The notes under the pieces were generated by a model. It did not search any database and was not told where the DNA came from. It saw nothing but the letters and a program-made list of their open reading frames with translations. Position numbers and translations under genes: made by a program. This document shows positions 17,029-26,822 of a DNA stretch of 64,000 nucleotides, in pieces (the stretch's first letter is position 1; every line of letters starts with the position of its first letter). This DNA is from Streptococcus rubneri (GTDB lineage Bacteria > Bacillota > Bacilli > Lactobacillales > Streptococcaceae). The DNA lies in assembly GCF_004785935.1 (NCBI RefSeq), contig NZ_SRRP01000001.1:124001-188000 (forward strand). The letters run 5' to 3'.

Positions 17029-17454
17029 ATGTCAGTTATTATTGGTGCGGATGCGGCTGGTATCCGCTTAAAAGAAGTAGTCAAAGAGTATTTGGAAGCA
17101 GAAGGTTTCCAAGTGGTAGATGTCACTGAAGAAGGGCAAGACTTTGTTGATGTGACCTTGGCTGTTGCTAAAGAAGTGAAACAAGCAGAAGATAATCTGG
17201 GTATTGTCATTGACGCTTACGGAGCTGGTCCATTTATGGTCGCAACTAAAATTAAGGGAATGGTTGCAGCAGAGGTTTCAGATGAGCGTTCCGCTTACAT
17301 GACTCGTGGCCACAACAATTCTCGCATGATCACCATGGGGGCTCAAATCGTGGGTGATCAATTGGCCAAAAATATTGCCAAAGGTTTTGTAAACGGTAAG
17401 TATGATGGCGGTCGCCACCAAATCCGTGTCGATATGCTTAACAAGATGTGCTAA
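17029..17454 (+). CDS. lacA: Galactose-6-phosphate isomerase subunit LacA
   Basis: 141 residues, the usual LacA length. With LacB it forms the heteromeric enzyme that converts galactose-6-phosphate to tagatose-6-phosphate. It belongs to the RpiB/LacAB fold: [19 protein letters not shown] at the N-terminus, [22 protein letters not shown] in the middle, [14 protein letters not shown] near the end. AGAAGGAG precedes the ATG. LacB follows after 16 bp. Confidence 0.95.
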   Translation: MSVIIGADAAGIRLKEVVKEYLEAEGFQVVDVTEEGQDFVDVTLAVAKEVKQAEDNLGIVIDAYGAGPFMVATKIKGMVAAEVSDERSAYMTRGHNNSRMITMGAQIVGDQLAKNIAKGFVNGKYDGGRHQIRVDMLNKMC

Positions 17455-17470
17455 GGGGAGGAGTAAAAGA

Positions 17471-17986
17471 ATGAAAATTGCAATTGGATGTGACCATATT
17501 GTCACTAATGAAAAAATGGCTGTTTCTGAATTTTTGAAATCAAAAGGCTATGAAGTCCTTGACTTCGGAACCTATGACCATGCGCGCACCCACTACCCAA
17601 TTTTTGGGAAGAAGGTTGGAGAAGCAGTAGCTAGTGGTCAAGCAGATCTTGGTGTATGTATCTGTGGAACTGGTGTTGGGATTAACAACGCAGTTAATAA
17701 GGTCCCTGGAATCCGTTCAGCCTTGGTACGTGATATGACAACTGCACTTTATGCCAAAGAAGAACTCAATGCCAACGTCATTGGTTTTGGTGGTAAAATC
17801 ACTGGCGAATTGCTCATGTGTGATATCATTGAAGCTTTCATTCATGCGGAATACAAACCAAGTGAAGAAAATAAGAAATTGATTGCCAAGATTCAACATT
17901 TGGAAACTCATAATGATCACCAAGAGGATGCAGACTTCTTTACAGAATTCCTTGAAAAATGGGATCGTGGTGAATACCACGACTAA
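17471..17986 (+). CDS. lacB: Galactose-6-phosphate isomerase subunit LacB
   Basis: 171-residue partner of LacA. Motifs of the RpiB/LacB family: [47 protein letters not shown] (catalytic Cys in CICGTGVG) and [15 protein letters not shown] 17471 has GGGGAGGAG eight bases upstream; the open frame extends back into lacA but has no ribosome site there. Gap to lacC is 11 bp. Confidence 0.96.
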   Translation: MKIAIGCDHIVTNEKMAVSEFLKSKGYEVLDFGTYDHARTHYPIFGKKVGEAVASGQADLGVCICGTGVGINNAVNKVPGIRSALVRDMTTALYAKEELNANVIGFGGKITGELLMCDIIEAFIHAEYKPSEENKKLIAKIQHLETHNDHQEDADFFTEFLEKWDRGEYHD

Positions 17987-17997
17987 GAGGTGAAGAT

Positions 17998-18927
17998 ATG
18001 ATCTTAACTGTCACCTTGAATCCTTCCATTGATATTTCTTATCCCTTGGAAGAATTAAAGTTGGATACTGTGAATCGTGTGTCGGAAGTTTCTAAGACTG
18101 CTGGTGGGAAAGGATTAAATGTCACCCGTGTCTTAGCTGAGAGTGGTGAAACAGTTGGAGCAACAGGTTTTGTTGGGGGGACCAATGGTCAATTCATCAA
18201 GACCCATCTTCCACGAGATGTCCAATCCTTCTTCTATGATATTCTTGGAGATACACGGAACTGTATCGCTATCTTGCATGAAGGTAATCAAACAGAAATC
18301 TTAGAAGCGGGCCCAGAAATTATCCGGACAGAAGCTTTGGGATTCCTTCACCATTTTAAACTCCTCATGCCGACAGCAGATGTAGTTGCTATTTCGGGAA
18401 GCCTTCCTACAGGTCTACCGGTGGACTATTATGCGAGCTTAATTGAGATTGCAGGAGAAGCAGGACGTAAGGTCGTACTTGATTCATCAGGAAAATCTTT
18501 AGAAGCGGTTCTTCACTCACCATTCAAACCAACGGTGATTAAACCCAATCGCGAAGAATTATCTCAACTCTTAGGACGGGATGTTTCAGCGAATTTTGAG
18601 GACTTAAAAGAAGTTTTGAAAGACCCATTGTTCGAAGGAATCGAATGGATTATCGTTTCCTTAGGTGGAGATGGTGCTTTTGCCAAACACGAGGATGTCT
18701 TCTATAAGGTGGACATTCCAAAAATTGAAGTCGTCAACCCAGTGGGATCTGGTGATTCAACCGTGGCCGGTATTTCTGCTGGTCTCAGTAGCGGGAAGGA
18801 TGACGCAGCTCTTTTGACCCATGCCATGGTCCTTGGGATGCTAAATGCTCAAGAAAAGATGACCGGACATGTCAATATGGCCCACTATGATGATTTGTAT
18901 CAACAGATAAATGTAAAAGAGGTATAA
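17998..18927 (+). CDS. lacC: Tagatose-6-phosphate kinase
   Basis: PfkB-family kinase of 309 residues that phosphorylates tagatose-6-phosphate to tagatose-1,6-bisphosphate using ATP. Family signatures are the N-terminal [34 protein letters not shown], and the anion hole/catalytic base region [13 protein letters not shown] near residue 250 (Asp in GSGD). Start follows AGAGGTGA; only one base separates its stop from lacD. Confidence 0.95.
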   Translation: MILTVTLNPSIDISYPLEELKLDTVNRVSEVSKTAGGKGLNVTRVLAESGETVGATGFVGGTNGQFIKTHLPRDVQSFFYDILGDTRNCIAILHEGNQTEILEAGPEIIRTEALGFLHHFKLLMPTADVVAISGSLPTGLPVDYYASLIEIAGEAGRKVVLDSSGKSLEAVLHSPFKPTVIKPNREELSQLLGRDVSANFEDLKEVLKDPLFEGIEWIIVSLGGDGAFAKHEDVFYKVDIPKIEVVNPVGSGDSTVAGISAGLSSGKDDAALLTHAMVLGMLNAQEKMTGHVNMAHYDDLYQQINVKEV

Positions 18928-18928
18928 G

Positions 18929-19909
18929 ATGGTATTAACAGAACAAAAACGCAACTATTTAGAAAAATTGAGCACCAAAGAGGGTGTAATCTCAGCCTTG
19001 GCCTTTGACCAACGTGGTGCCTTGAAACGCCTCATGGCTCAATACCAAGACACAGAACCAACAGTGGCTCAAATGGAAGAATTGAAGGTCCTAGTGGCTG
19101 AGGAATTGACGCCATTCGCATCTTCTATGCTCTTGGACCCAGAGTATGGACTTCCAGCAACTAAGGTCTTGGATGCAGAAGCAGGTCTCTTATTGGCATA
19201 TGAAAAAACAGGCTACGACACGTCTAGCACCAAGCGTCTGCCAGACTGCCTCAACCTTTGGTCAGCTAAACGCATCAAAGAGCAGGGTGCAGATGCAGTG
19301 AAATTCTTGCTCTACTATGATGTCGATAGTGCTGATGAACTCAACCAAGAAAAACAAGCCTACATCGAACGTATCGGTTCAGAATGTGTGGCAGAAGAAA
19401 TTCCATTCTTCCTTGAAATCTTGGCTTACGATGAAAAAATCGCTGATGCAGGTTCTGTAGAATATGCTAAAGTGAAACCTCGCAAAGTCATCGAAGCGAT
19501 GAAAGTCTTCTCAGACCCACGCTTCAACATCGATGTCTTGAAGGTAGAAGTTCCAGTCAATGTTAAATACGTTGAAGGCTTTGGCGATGGGGAAATCGTT
19601 CATGGCCGTGAAGAGGCTGCAGCCTTCTTTAAAGAACAAGAAGCAGCAACCAAGCTTCCATACATCTACTTGAGTGCCGGTGTTTCTGCCAAACTCTTCC
19701 AAGAAACCTTAGTCTTTGCCCATGAAGCAGGAGCAAACTTCAATGGAGTTCTCTGTGGCCGTGCAACTTGGGCTGGATCTGTAGAAGCCTACATCAAGAA
19801 TGGGGAAGAAGCAGCTCGTGAATGGCTCCGTACCGAAGGTCGTCGCAACATTGAAGAGCTCAACCAAGTCTTAGACCAAGTCGCAACTTCTTGGAAAGAG
19901 CGTATCTAG
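18929..19909 (+). CDS. lacD: Tagatose-1,6-bisphosphate aldolase
   Basis: Class I aldolase of 326 residues that splits tagatose-1,6-bisphosphate into dihydroxyacetone phosphate and glyceraldehyde-3-phosphate, feeding glycolysis. LacD landmarks are [39 protein letters not shown] (Schiff-base Lys region) and the final [17 protein letters not shown]. It ends the operon; a strong terminator follows. No lacF, lacE or lacG is present, so this cluster serves galactose, not lactose by itself. Confidence 0.96.
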   Translation: MVLTEQKRNYLEKLSTKEGVISALAFDQRGALKRLMAQYQDTEPTVAQMEELKVLVAEELTPFASSMLLDPEYGLPATKVLDAEAGLLLAYEKTGYDTSSTKRLPDCLNLWSAKRIKEQGADAVKFLLYYDVDSADELNQEKQAYIERIGSECVAEEIPFFLEILAYDEKIADAGSVEYAKVKPRKVIEAMKVFSDPRFNIDVLKVEVPVNVKYVEGFGDGEIVHGREEAAAFFKEQEAATKLPYIYLSAGVSAKLFQETLVFAHEAGANFNGVLCGRATWAGSVEAYIKNGEEAAREWLRTEGRRNIEELNQVLDQVATSWKERI

Positions 19910-19931
19910 TTTTCTTAGTTCCTAACGTATC

Positions 19932-19970
19932 AAATAGTCTTTCTAGAAAAATCTAGAAGGACTATTTTTT
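19932..19970 (+). terminator. Terminator of the PTS-lacABCD operon
   Basis: AAATAGTC-TTTCTAGA pairs with TCTAGAAGGACTATTT around AAAA, then a T-run. Confidence 0.85.
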
Positions 19971-19983
19971 GTTTACAAAAGAT

Positions 19984-20069
19984 AGTTCTCTTAAGAACTT
20001 TTTCTTGACTTTCTATGTGAGAGGTGTAAAATAGTTCTCATAAACACTATCTAGTTCTCCTGAGAACTA
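19984..20069 (+). promoter_or_regulatory. Promoter with repeated MarR-type operators
   Basis: TTGACT (20005-20010), 16-bp spacer, TAAAAT (20027-20032) with upstream TG. Three copies of the AGTTCT element surround it. AGTTCT-N4-AGAACT (19984-19999) lies before the -35. An imperfect ATAGTTCTC...ACTAT (20031-20050) lies over the start site. A near-perfect TAGTTCTC-CT-GAGAACTA (20052-20069) lies in the leader. This layout suits autorepression by the MarR protein encoded next. Confidence 0.7.
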
Positions 20070-20087
20070 ATTGATTTTGGAGGGATG

Positions 20088-20534
20088 ATGGACAAACCAT
20101 TAGTAGAATTTAAAAAAATCGGCCATCTCATTCATCTTATGATGGAAAGAGAGGCTAAGAAACGTGGCCTTGAATTTATTGCAGGCCCCCAAGGTCAGGT
20201 ATTGATCTTTTTATCCCATCGTGAGAAAGAGGGAAAGGTGACCTTGATTCGGGATGTTGAGCAGGAACTTCATATCTCAAAATCCGTGACGAGTAACCTG
20301 ATCAAGCGCATGGAGAAAAATGGCTTTATTTATCTAGAGCCTAGTCCAACCGATAAACGGGCCAAGTATGTCTACCTAACAGACAGTGTAAAAGACAAAT
20401 TGAATGACATGAAACAATTCTTTGAAGAAGTAGACCAGGATATGATGGCTGGTGTATCAGAAGAAGATTTGACCATCTTTTTCAAGGTTATGCATCAATT
20501 TTATGAGAACATGAAAAAAAGGAGTAAAGAATGA
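20088..20534 (+). CDS. MarR-family transcriptional regulator
   Basis: 148-residue winged-helix regulator: dimerisation helix IGHLIHLMMEREA at the start, DNA-binding domain with VEQELHISKSVTSNLIKRMEKNGFIYLEPSPTDKRAKYVYLT in the middle. The DKRA wing is a MarR hallmark. The ribosome site GGAGGG (20079-20084) is too close to ATG 20085, so ATG 20088 (MDKPLVEF) is preferred. It overlaps the following ABC gene by 4 bp and very probably represses the three-gene unit through the AGTTCTC/GAGAACT palindromes. Confidence 0.9.
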   Translation: MDKPLVEFKKIGHLIHLMMEREAKKRGLEFIAGPQGQVLIFLSHREKEGKVTLIRDVEQELHISKSVTSNLIKRMEKNGFIYLEPSPTDKRAKYVYLTDSVKDKLNDMKQFFEEVDQDMMAGVSEEDLTIFFKVMHQFYENMKKRSKE

Positions 20535-22333
20535 TTAAACTGTTTCGGCGGTTAACTGCCAAAGAATGGGGCATGATTGCCCTAAGTACGGTCTTTATCT
20601 GTCTGGCTGTTTGGATGGATTTAAAGACTCCTGAATACTTATCCGATATCACAACCCTCTTAGCCAAGGATGGGACCAAGGTTTCTGATATCATGAATCC
20701 GGGAAGCAAGATGTTGCTCTTCTCTTTTGGAAGCTTTTTGATGGCAGTTTTTGTGGGCTTTTTGGCTTCAAGAGTCGCTGCCAGCTTTACGACGCGGCTT
20801 CGAGGAGAGATTTTCCATCAAGTGATGGATTACTCAGATGCTGAGATCAAGAACTTCTCAGTTCCCTCTCTCTTGACCCGGACGACCAATGATTTGACCC
20901 AGTTGCAAATGATGATTGTCATGGGGATGCAAGTTGTGACGCGTGGTCCCATTATGGCGATTTGGGCTCTAACCAAGATTTGGGGAAAAAGCGGTGCCTG
21001 GACAACGTCTGTTGGGATAGCAGTCTTAATGGTCTTGCTTCTGCTTTCTGTTCTGGTTCTCATCGCCTTTCCGCGTCAGCAAAAAGTTCAAGGCTTAACC
21101 GATGCCTTGAATGCGACGACACGGGAGAGTTTGACAGGGGTGCGGGTGGTTCGTGCCTACAATGCAGAAGCTTATCAAAATGAAAAATTCCAAGCTGAAA
21201 ACAAGGGCTTAACCCGTCTGAATCTCTTTGTTTATCGGTTGATGTCTTTGATGAACCCTGTCATGACCGTGGTATCAAGTGGTTTGACCCTGGCTATCTA
21301 CTGGATTGGGGCGCACTTGATCAATGATATCGCCATGCCAAAAGATCCTACAAAGATCCTCACCAGTCCTGCATTAGCGGATCGGACCAAGGTCTTCTCA
21401 GATATGATTACCTTCTCCTCTTATGCCATGCAGGTTGTCATTGGCTTTATGATGATGGTGGCCATCTTGATTATCCTTCCTCGTGCCTTGGTATCTGCAA
21501 AACGGATTAATCAGGTGCTGGCATTGGATTCTTCTGTAGCCTTTCCAAGTGAATCAAAAGAAACAACAGGCCAAGAAGGTACCGTTGAATTTCAAGATGT
21601 TTCCTTCCGATATGGACGGACTTCTCGTGCGGTGATTGAGCATGTGACCTTCTCAGCTCAGAAGGGACAAACCGTTGCCTTCATTGGATCAACCGGATCT
21701 GGGAAATCCACTTTGGTCAATTTAATTCCACGCTTTTACGATGCGACAGAAGGAAAGATCTTAGTGGATGGCCTCAATGTCAAGGACTATAACCACAAAG
21801 AATTGAACAATAAAGTGGGTTATATCCCCCAAAAAGCAGTGCTCTTTAGTGGCACTATTCGCTCCAATATGGAATTTGGAGAAAGTAGTCAAGGAAAATT
21901 AGAGGATGAAGCGATTTGGAAAGCCCTTGAATTGGCTCAAGCCAAAGAGTTTGTTGCGGCAAAAGAAAAAGGTTTGGATACAGAAGTAGCGCAAGGAGGC
22001 ACCAACTTCTCTGGAGGTCAACGGCAACGCTTGGCCATTGCACGTGCTCTTGCGCGGAAACCTGAGATCCTCATCTTTGATGATTCCTTCTCAGCCCTGG
22101 ATTATAAAACAGATCGTATCTTGCGCCAAGCTCTGAAAGAGGAGCTGGCAGATACGACCAAATTGATCGTTGCCCAACGGATTTCGACCATTATGGATGC
22201 GGATTTGATTTTGGTCTTGGATCAAGGAAAGGTCGTTGGTCAAGGTACCCACAAGGAATTGCTTGCGACCAATGAAGTCTATCAAGAAATTGCCTATTCA
22301 CAATTATCTAAGGAGGAGTTGGAACATGCATAA
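20531..22333 (+). CDS. Heterodimeric ABC exporter subunit with degenerate catalytic site
   Basis: 600-residue half-transporter: six-helix membrane domain (about residues 15-320, with an extra soluble insert near 270-300), then a nucleotide-binding domain. Walker A GSTGSGKST is at about 386-394, signature FSGGQRQ at about 492-498, Walker B ILIFDDS at about 513-519. The catalytic Glu after Walker B is Asp, and the switch His is Gln (LIVAQRIST). These changes are the known hallmark of the non-hydrolysing site in LmrCD/BmrCD/TM287-288-like exporters. It pairs with the next gene. Substrate unknown; the MarR regulator suggests drugs or peptides. Confidence 0.9.
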   Translation: MIKLFRRLTAKEWGMIALSTVFICLAVWMDLKTPEYLSDITTLLAKDGTKVSDIMNPGSKMLLFSFGSFLMAVFVGFLASRVAASFTTRLRGEIFHQVMDYSDAEIKNFSVPSLLTRTTNDLTQLQMMIVMGMQVVTRGPIMAIWALTKIWGKSGAWTTSVGIAVLMVLLLLSVLVLIAFPRQQKVQGLTDALNATTRESLTGVRVVRAYNAEAYQNEKFQAENKGLTRLNLFVYRLMSLMNPVMTVVSSGLTLAIYWIGAHLINDIAMPKDPTKILTSPALADRTKVFSDMITFSSYAMQVVIGFMMMVAILIILPRALVSAKRINQVLALDSSVAFPSESKETTGQEGTVEFQDVSFRYGRTSRAVIEHVTFSAQKGQTVAFIGSTGSGKSTLVNLIPRFYDATEGKILVDGLNVKDYNHKELNNKVGYIPQKAVLFSGTIRSNMEFGESSQGKLEDEAIWKALELAQAKEFVAAKEKGLDTEVAQGGTNFSGGQRQRLAIARALARKPEILIFDDSFSALDYKTDRILRQALKEELADTTKLIVAQRISTIMDADLILVLDQGKVVGQGTHKELLATNEVYQEIAYSQLSKEELEHA

Positions 22334-24086
22334 GACAAAACAAAAATCGTCCCTTTGGAGCCAACTTTCTCCATATTTGAAGGGATTTCATCTATTTTTC
22401 CTAATTGCTATCCTCTTTTCGGTCGTATCGAGTGTTATCACCGTTATTGGACCGGATAAGTTAAAAGAAATCACGGATACCATTACAAAAGGGATGGGAG
22501 GCGCCATTGATATTGACAAGATCACTTCGATTGCCCTGACCTTAGCCATCCTTTATGGAGTTGGAGCGCTGGTCTCTTACAGTAGTAGCTTTATCATCTC
22601 CACCATGATTCAGCGCTTCGCAGAACGCTTGCGCAATGCCATTGCTGAAAAGATCAATCGTGTACCCCTCCAATATTTTGATAGCCATGAACAAGGAGAT
22701 ACCTTGTCTCGTGTGACCAACGACGTGGATTTGATGACCCAATCCTTTAACCAAAGCTTGGTTCAAATGGTCTCTTCCATTGTCTTATTGATCGGCTCTA
22801 TCTTTATGATGTTTAAGACGGACTGGCACTTGGCGGTGACAGCGATTGTGTCCGTCTTTGCAGGTTTTGCTCTTTCCAGCATCATTATGGTCAAGAGCCA
22901 GCCTCTCTTTAAGCAACAACAGGATAACCTTGCCAAAGTTTCAGGCTATGTTGAAGAAATCTATAGTGGACACAATGTGGTCATTTCCTATAATGGCCGT
23001 CATCAGGCCAAAGATCATTTTGATGCCATCAACCAAGAGTTGTATCAAAGCATGTGGAAATCCCAATTCTTCTCTGGGATCATGATGCCCTTGATGCAGT
23101 TTGTAGGGAACTTCGGCTATGTCATGGTCTGTATCGTTGGGGCTGTCCTCACCATTAATGGGGATATTACCATCGGGACCATTGTGGCCTTTATGACCTA
23201 TGTCCGTATCTTTACCCAACCAATTGGTCAAATGGCTCAAGGAATTACCCAATTGCAATCGGCTAGTGCTGCTATGGGGCGTGTCTTTGAATTCTTAGAC
23301 GAAGAAGAAATGGAAGACGAATCCCAAAAAACTCGCCAATTGGAAGCGCCAAAAGGTCATGTCACCTTTGAATATGTGCGCTTTGGTTATTCACCAGATA
23401 AGACTATTATCCATGATTTTACTGCTGAAGCCAAACCGGGCCAAAAAGTGGCTATTGTTGGTCCGACAGGCGCAGGTAAGACGACTATGGTCAATCTTTT
23501 GATGCGTTTTTATGACATTCAAGCTGGTAAAATTGCCATCGATGGAGTGGATACCAAGGCCATGAGCCGCGAAGAAGTTCATGATGCTTTCTCCATGGTC
23601 TTACAAGATACCTGGCTCTTTGAGGGCACTATTCGGGAGAATCTGGTCTTCAACCAAACGGATATTTCAGATGAAGCCGTCGAAGCGGCAACCCGAGCTG
23701 TTGGGGTCCATCACTTTATCCGGACTTTGCCGAATGGCTACGATACCGTACTAAATGATTCGGTCACCTTGTCCGTTGGTCAGAAACAACTCTTGACCAT
23801 TGCGCGTGCGCTCTTGAAGGATGCTCCACTCCTTATCTTGGATGAAGCAACCTCATCTGTCGATACCCGTACAGAAGAGTTGATTCAAAAAGCTATGGAC
23901 AAACTGATGGAAGGCCGGACCTCCTTTGTCATCGCCCATCGCTTGTCCACTATTCGTAATGCGGATCTGATTCTCGTGATGAAAGATGGAAATATTATCG
24001 AGCAAGGCAACCACCAAGAACTCATGAGCCAAAATGGATTCTATGCCGATCTCTACAATAGCCAATTCACAGAAGAAGTGGCTTGA
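22326..24086 (+). CDS. Heterodimeric ABC exporter subunit with intact catalytic residues
   Basis: 586-residue half-transporter, partner of the preceding gene; start ATG 22326 after AAGGAGGAG, overlapping its stop by 8 bp. Six membrane helices are followed by an NBD with Walker A GPTGAGKTT (about 379-387), signature LSVGQKQ (about 482-488, second Gly replaced by Val), Walker B LLILDEATSSVD (Glu present) and H-loop VIAHRLST (His present). Its intact Walker B and His, together with the good FSGGQ signature of the partner, form the working ATP site; the altered LSVGQ completes the weak one. Terminator follows. Confidence 0.92.
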   Translation: MHKTKQKSSLWSQLSPYLKGFHLFFLIAILFSVVSSVITVIGPDKLKEITDTITKGMGGAIDIDKITSIALTLAILYGVGALVSYSSSFIISTMIQRFAERLRNAIAEKINRVPLQYFDSHEQGDTLSRVTNDVDLMTQSFNQSLVQMVSSIVLLIGSIFMMFKTDWHLAVTAIVSVFAGFALSSIIMVKSQPLFKQQQDNLAKVSGYVEEIYSGHNVVISYNGRHQAKDHFDAINQELYQSMWKSQFFSGIMMPLMQFVGNFGYVMVCIVGAVLTINGDITIGTIVAFMTYVRIFTQPIGQMAQGITQLQSASAAMGRVFEFLDEEEMEDESQKTRQLEAPKGHVTFEYVRFGYSPDKTIIHDFTAEAKPGQKVAIVGPTGAGKTTMVNLLMRFYDIQAGKIAIDGVDTKAMSREEVHDAFSMVLQDTWLFEGTIRENLVFNQTDISDEAVEAATRAVGVHHFIRTLPNGYDTVLNDSVTLSVGQKQLLTIARALLKDAPLLILDEATSSVDTRTEELIQKAMDKLMEGRTSFVIAHRLSTIRNADLILVMKDGNIIEQGNHQELMSQNGFYADLYNSQFTEEVA

Positions 24087-24092
24087 TCAGGG

Positions 24093-24122
24093 ACTTGGAG
24101 TGGAGACACTCCAAGTTTTTTT
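24093..24122 (+). terminator. Terminator of the ABC exporter operon
   Basis: ACTTGGAGTG/CACTCCAAGT stem, loop GAGA, then TTTTTTT. Confidence 0.9.
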
Positions 24123-24339
24123 ATGCTAAAAAAAGATAAACATGCAGGTGAAAGTCGGAAATTTAATCAAAATCATCAAAAAAATGTTCCTAACATTCGG
24201 AAATTAGACATCATATAAATTTGATATTCAAATGGTTATGGATTTGTAGTTCTTTTGTGAAAATATCACGTTAAAAATCGTAAAAAGTGTTTATTTTAAG
24301 TATAATGGTATCATAGAGATGTGTTGAAGGGGTGCGGAG

Positions 24340-24972
24340 ATGGAAAAAATAGTATATCGCGAAGCAAGATTAGATGAGTACAAAAAAATTGGAAAAGTAC
24401 TTGCAGATGCATTTATGGAGTATCCATTTTTGACTCTTATCAAAGACGATTTGAAGAAACCTGAGTATTTTCCAGCGTTTTTGGAAATGATGGAAAGTTT
24501 ATTAACAAGACTCTACATTAAAGGAGAAGCCTGTCTAGTAGCTGAACGAGAGGGTGAAATTATCGCAGTTGCCCTCTTGCAACAGAATGATTTCTCTATA
24601 CTCTCCTATATCGTAAATGGAGTGATCAAGCTTTTCCGTTATATCACACCATTGAAGTTTATGAAATACCTCGATTTGGTAGAGCGTTCTGAGGAGCATT
24701 TGAAAAAATCCGGAAATTTTGATTGGTATTTGATGATGCTTGGAGTTGCTTCGTCCGTTCAAGGTCAAGGAGTTGGTAGTTTCTTTCTTCAAGAAGGGAT
24801 CGAACCATATGTTAAGTCTAAAGGATGCAAGCGCTTGGGCTTGATCACTAGTACCGAACACAATGTTTTGTTCTATGAAAAAAATGACTATGTCTTATTG
24901 GATTCTATGATTCTTGACTATGGAGATAAATCAATAGGAAATTGGGCGTTTGTGAAAACTCTTGCTGAGTGA
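24340..24972 (+). CDS. GNAT-family N-acetyltransferase
   Basis: 210-residue acetyltransferase with the GNAT fold: N-terminal YREARLDEYKKIGKVLADAF, central strands ACLVAEREGEIIAVALL, and the acetyl-CoA loop LMMLGVASSVQGQGVGSFFLQEG (Q/RxxGxG/A as QGQGVG, about residues 146-151), then HNVLFYEKNDYVLLDS. The acceptor molecule is unknown. Single gene with its own TATAAT (24301-24306) and a terminator 15 bp after the stop. The 250 bp before it are AT-rich and carry a short TCGGAAATT direct repeat (near 24154 and 24203) but no gene. Confidence 0.85.
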   Translation: MEKIVYREARLDEYKKIGKVLADAFMEYPFLTLIKDDLKKPEYFPAFLEMMESLLTRLYIKGEACLVAEREGEIIAVALLQQNDFSILSYIVNGVIKLFRYITPLKFMKYLDLVERSEEHLKKSGNFDWYLMMLGVASSVQGQGVGSFFLQEGIEPYVKSKGCKRLGLITSTEHNVLFYEKNDYVLLDSMILDYGDKSIGNWAFVKTLAE

Positions 24973-24987
24973 GTTTAAAATGAAGGT

Positions 24988-25013
24988 AAAAAGGAGCTCA
25001 TTGAGCTCCTTTT
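24988..25013 (+). terminator. Terminator after the GNAT gene
   Basis: AAAAGGAGCTC and GAGCTCCTTTT form a near-perfect stem; it could work for either strand. Confidence 0.8.
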
Positions 25014-25119
25014 AGAATGTAAGCAAGTAGATAAGATGAGAAACTGTTAGAGACTATTGATTTCTTGGCTCCGATTTTTTTAAAAAAACCTCCTGGGAAA
25101 GCAGTTTGTAGATTGCTTC

Positions 25120-25401
25120 CTAGGGGGTCTTTTGATGGTTAAGGGAATCTTGTTGTTCCTTGATATAGGCCAGTTTTTCTTCCCGTGTTTTTTTCTTAAA
25201 GAGAGCCTCAGCAGACATGGCTGCCCTTTTATCAGGAAAGCCCTCTTGGTAGAGAAGGGTAACAGGAAGTCTAGGGCGAGTGTATTTAGCTCCTTTTCCA
25301 GCATTGTGGGTCTTGAGACGGCGGTCGATATCCGTTGTATAGCCAGTGTAAAGAGTCCCATCTGAACATTGAACGACATACATATAAGCCTTAGTTTCCA
25401 T
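25120..25401 (-). CDS. GIY-YIG domain protein (UPF0213/YhbQ-like)
   Basis: 93-residue protein with a GIY-YIG nuclease-like domain: [28 protein letters not shown] at the N-terminus (the two motif strands YVVQ and YTGY, with Arg), then [18 protein letters not shown]. Small single-domain members occur next to the tRNA methyltransferase gene in many firmicutes; the biological role is not settled. ATG at 25401 overlaps the end of the methyltransferase gene by 11 bp, so the two are coupled; the open frame extends further upstream without a ribosome site. Confidence 0.88.
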   Translation of the reverse strand: METKAYMYVVQCSDGTLYTGYTTDIDRRLKTHNAGKGAKYTRPRLPVTLLYQEGFPDKRAAMSAEALFKKKTREEKLAYIKEQQDSLNHQKTP

Positions 25402-26137
25402 AGTAAATCTCGTGAATTTCAGGAGTGTAGCTTCCATCTTCTTCATGGATGAAGAGGGGAGGAAGAATCTTAAGCCCATCTAGAGATCCGTCCTTAATCG
25501 CCTCGATGAGGAGCATATTGGCCTCCTTGTGACGCTTGGGATAGACAAATTGTATCCGCTTAGGTGCAAGATTGTAGTGCTTCATAGTTTCGATGATATC
25601 TAGAAAACGATCTGGTCGATGGACCATGGCCAAACGTCCATTGGATTTGAGGGTCCGTTGAGCTACATGGCAGATTTGATCTAAATTGGTGGAGATTTCA
25701 TGACGGGCTAGCAAATAATGGCGACTCTCGTTCAAATTGGAATGCTCATCTACCTTAAAGTAGGGGGGATTGCATAAGATAATATCAATCTTACTCCCAG
25801 GGAAGTACTGAGGTAAGTTTTTCAAATCATCCGTAATCATGAACATGCGATCGGAGAGACCATTCAGTTGAATGGACCGCTCAGCCATATCGGCTAGTCT
25901 TTCTTGGATTTCCACACCTACAATACTTGCCTTGGTACGAGTACTAGCAAAGAGTCCGACGGCACCATTTCCTGCACATAAATCGACAATCATCCCACGA
26001 TTAGGCAACTTTGGAAAGCGCGAAAGTAGGACACTATCGATGGAGTAGCTAAAGACTTCTCTGTTTTGGATAATTTTCACATCACTGGAAAAGAGCTGAT
26101 TGACGCGTTCACCGTCTTTTAATTGGATATCGTTCAT
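25391..26137 (-). CDS. tRNA1(Val) A37 N6-methyltransferase-like (TrmN6 family)
   Basis: 248-residue SAM-dependent methyltransferase. The class I SAM site is [16 protein letters not shown] (about residues 50-65), and the adenine N6-methylase motif NPPY is in [12 protein letters not shown] (about residue 120). This matches the YfiC/TrmN6-like family annotated as tRNA1(Val) (adenine37-N6)-methyltransferase; the exact target here is inferred. It is first of a two-gene minus-strand unit with the GIY-YIG gene, convergent with the GNAT gene and divergent from the lipoprotein gene. Confidence 0.85.
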   Translation of the reverse strand: MNDIQLKDGERVNQLFSSDVKIIQNREVFSYSIDSVLLSRFPKLPNRGMIVDLCAGNGAVGLFASTRTKASIVGVEIQERLADMAERSIQLNGLSDRMFMITDDLKNLPQYFPGSKIDIILCNPPYFKVDEHSNLNESRHYLLARHEISTNLDQICHVAQRTLKSNGRLAMVHRPDRFLDIIETMKHYNLAPKRIQFVYPKRHKEANMLLIEAIKDGSLDGLKILPPLFIHEEDGSYTPEIHEIYYGN

Positions 26138-26279
26138 GGCTCTATTATAGCATGAAAAGAGAGCGTGGAAAAGATAGGAAAAACAATTTAATAAGTTATA
26201 TTAGTTTTATACGTCAATCTATTTGCATTTTTAAATAGAATATGATAATATATTTTAAAAATATTGGGAGGTTTTGTTT

Positions 26280-26819
26280 ATGAACAAAACAAAAAAATGG
26301 TTGGCTTTAGGATTTAGTTTTCTTTCCGTGAGTGTCTTAGTTGCTTGTGGAAATTCAGAGAAAAGTTCAAAATCATCTTCTAACGAAGTAAAAACGGAGC
26401 AGTCTTCAACTAAAGAAACCAAAACAGAGGAATCATCAGAAAAGAAATCAACATATTCAGTAGGAGATAAAATTGTATTTGAAAAGTTTGCTGAATACAC
26501 TATTACAAATGTTGAGTGGTCAGATGAACGAAATGAGTTTGATGATACAAATCCAGATAAAGTTTTGAAGGTTACATATAATGTAAAAAATCTTTCGGAC
26601 AAAGATATGCCGGTTGGAATAGATATTGATTTATATGTTGGTGGTAATAAGATGGAAAATTATGCCAATGAGCATACCATGGGTTCAATTACACCGGGTC
26701 GATCAATGGAAGGAGCTGTTGAACATTTTGGAGTTAAAGGTGAAGGGGATTTAGAATTAGAGATAAAACCGTTCTCAGCTTTTGGTGAGAAACCAGCAAT
26801 TGTTTCTGTTGATGTGTAA
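26280..26819 (+). CDS. DUF4352-type lipoprotein
   Basis: 179-residue exported lipoprotein. The signal peptide is KKWLALGFSFLSVSVLVAC, with lipobox LVAC and lipidated Cys at about residue 22. A Ser/Lys/Glu-rich linker follows, then a beta-rich domain with VLKVTYNVKNLSDKDMPV and a late GDLELEIKP strand, typical of the telokin-like DUF4352 domain. Function unknown; such proteins sit on the outer face of the membrane. The ATG 26280 has GGGAGG eight bases upstream; the frame could start at a TTG two codons earlier but spacing favours ATG. Confidence 0.85.
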   Translation: MNKTKKWLALGFSFLSVSVLVACGNSEKSSKSSSNEVKTEQSSTKETKTEESSEKKSTYSVGDKIVFEKFAEYTITNVEWSDERNEFDDTNPDKVLKVTYNVKNLSDKDMPVGIDIDLYVGGNKMENYANEHTMGSITPGRSMEGAVEHFGVKGEGDLELEIKPFSAFGEKPAIVSVDV

Positions 26820-26822
26820 TAA

